A stretch of DNA of 5,693 nt from Phytoactinopolyspora endophytica. GTDB taxonomy: Bacteria; Actinomycetota; Actinomycetes; Jiangellales; Jiangellaceae. Position numbers and translations under genes: made by a program. Below, in pieces: positions 5,176 to 5,693 of the stretch. The DNA lies in assembly GCF_004138495.1 (NCBI RefSeq), contig NZ_ML142872.1:69224-74916 (forward strand), written 5' to 3'. Under the pieces are notes generated by a model that was not told the DNA's origin, made no database searches, and saw only the letters and a list, made by a program, of their open reading frames with translations. The stretch's first letter is position 1, and every line of letters begins with the position of its first letter.

Positions 5176-5209
5176 GGTGTGGGAACGAGGAATTCCCCCA
5201 TCCCACGCC
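5176..5209. repeat. Inverted repeat in the alkA-ogt intergenic region
   Basis: GTGGGA (5179-5184) and TCCCAC (5201-5206) are exact reverse complements, and flanking bases extend the stem to nine pairs with one G-T pair on the plus strand. The 16-base loop holds the palindrome GGAATTCC. It sits 8 bases after the alkA stop and about 57 bases before the ogt start. It could separate expression of the two genes or be a regulator site. No clear -10 box was identified nearby. Confidence 0.4.
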
Positions 5210-5217
5210 CGAACACG

Positions 5218-5693
5218 TCATATCGCAGCCCAGATGTGCATGAGGGCGTACGAACGCCACGGTCTCCAGTGTTCTGAGCGGTCGGCTGCCGAGCGAGGGT
5301 CGCTCGGCAGGCCCATGGCGTCCAGGCCGTGTCGCACGCCGAGGTCAGTAGGGAGGAACACGTCCGGGTCGTTCAATGCGCGCATCCGGATGTAGCTCGC
5401 GGTCCAGGGCCCGATTCCGTCAACGGCGAGAAGCCGGCGTTCGGCTTCGTCACGGTCGACGCCGATGTCCAGCTGTACGCTGCCGTCCGCGAGCCGGGCG
5501 GCGAGCTGGTGGAGCGTGCGTTGTCTGCGTGCGGGCATCGGGAATGTCGCCGGGTCGACCGCCGCCAGGACGGCGGCACTGGGGAACGTGTGCGTGACAC
5601 CGCCTACCGGCGAGTCCAGCGGCTTTCCGTAGGCGGCGACCAACCGCCCTGCGATCGTGCGGGCGGCCGCGACCGAGACCTGTTGTCCGAGAA
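5218..5693 (-). CDS. alkA: AlkA-type DNA-3-methyladenine glycosylase, C-terminal part (5' end cut by window edge)
   Basis: The visible 157 residues are the helix-hairpin-helix glycosylase domain of an AlkA-type enzyme, which cuts out 3-methyladenine and related alkylated bases. Numbering from the first complete visible codon, LGQQVSVAAART (1-12) is the conserved entry helix of the domain. LAVDGIGPWTASYIRMRAL (88-106) is the helix-hairpin-helix. FLPTDLGVRHG (112-122) carries the expected catalytic Asp116. WRPWRSYALMHIWAAI closes the protein. The frame stays open to the window edge, so the true start is off to the right. In actinobacteria this domain is often fused behind an Ada methyl-sensor and AraC-type regulator, as in the M. 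tuberculosis alkA gene that precedes ogt. Whether that fusion exists here cannot be seen. It is followed by ogt on the same strand, a matching alkylation-repair partner. Confidence 0.93.
   Translation of the reverse strand, partial: LGQQVSVAAARTIAGRLVAAYGKPLDSPVGGVTHTFPSAAVLAAVDPATFPMPARRQRTLHQLAARLADGSVQLDIGVDRDEAERRLLAVDGIGPWTASYIRMRALNDPDVFLPTDLGVRHGLDAMGLPSDPRSAADRSEHWRPWRSYALMHIWAAI

Noticed and set aside
4622..5260. Longer ogt reading starting at 5260
   Set aside because: It would overlap the alkA 3' end and add 47 residues unlike Ogt, while the ATG at 5119 has a good ribosome site.

Overview
The window is GC-rich, tightly packed chromosomal DNA with strong third-position GC bias. It looks like a mycothiol-type actinomycete (Actinomycetia). 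The basis is family resemblance: the Fpg/Nei subfamily, the DUF664-like DinB protein, the alkA-ogt pair and an apparent leaderless promoter are all typical of that group. I cannot name a genus. No tRNA, rRNA, insertion sequence, CRISPR array or phage gene is visible.

Layout, left to right. (1) A minus-strand block at 1-2498 is read aat, then an Fpg/Nei-type DNA glycosylase, then a LacI-family regulator whose 3' end is cut by the window edge. The gaps of 7 and 27 bases suggest one transcript. (2) A divergent promoter region at 2499-2599 separates aat from a plus-strand EcsC-family gene at 2600-3292. (3) A minus-strand DinB/DUF664-like gene converges on it with only 19 bases between the two stop codons. 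(4) A regulatory-looking divergent intergenic region (3825-4005) carries a perfect 12-base palindrome, a second inverted repeat and a candidate promoter. It precedes a small plus-strand hypothetical gene at 4006-4323. (5) A 298-base non-coding stretch between convergent genes (4324-4621) holds a tandem repeat of about 46-47 bases with hairpins and a separate 12-bp inverted repeat. (6) A minus-strand alkylation-repair pair follows: the C-terminal part of an AlkA-type 3-methyladenine glycosylase (entering from the right edge), then ogt.

Three enzymes that repair single damaged bases (Fpg/Nei, AlkA, Ogt) lie within about 5 kb, but in two separate transcription units with unrelated genes between them. 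The alkA-ogt pair fits the known actinobacterial adaptive-response arrangement, for example the M. tuberculosis ada-alkA fusion followed by ogt. aat belongs to the N-end rule pathway. The LacI regulator's target is not visible. I see no evidence of a new defence or mobile system. The least explained items are the small unknown gene, the repeat cluster downstream of it, the palindrome at 3881-3892, and the altered lesion-recognition residues of the Fpg/Nei protein.
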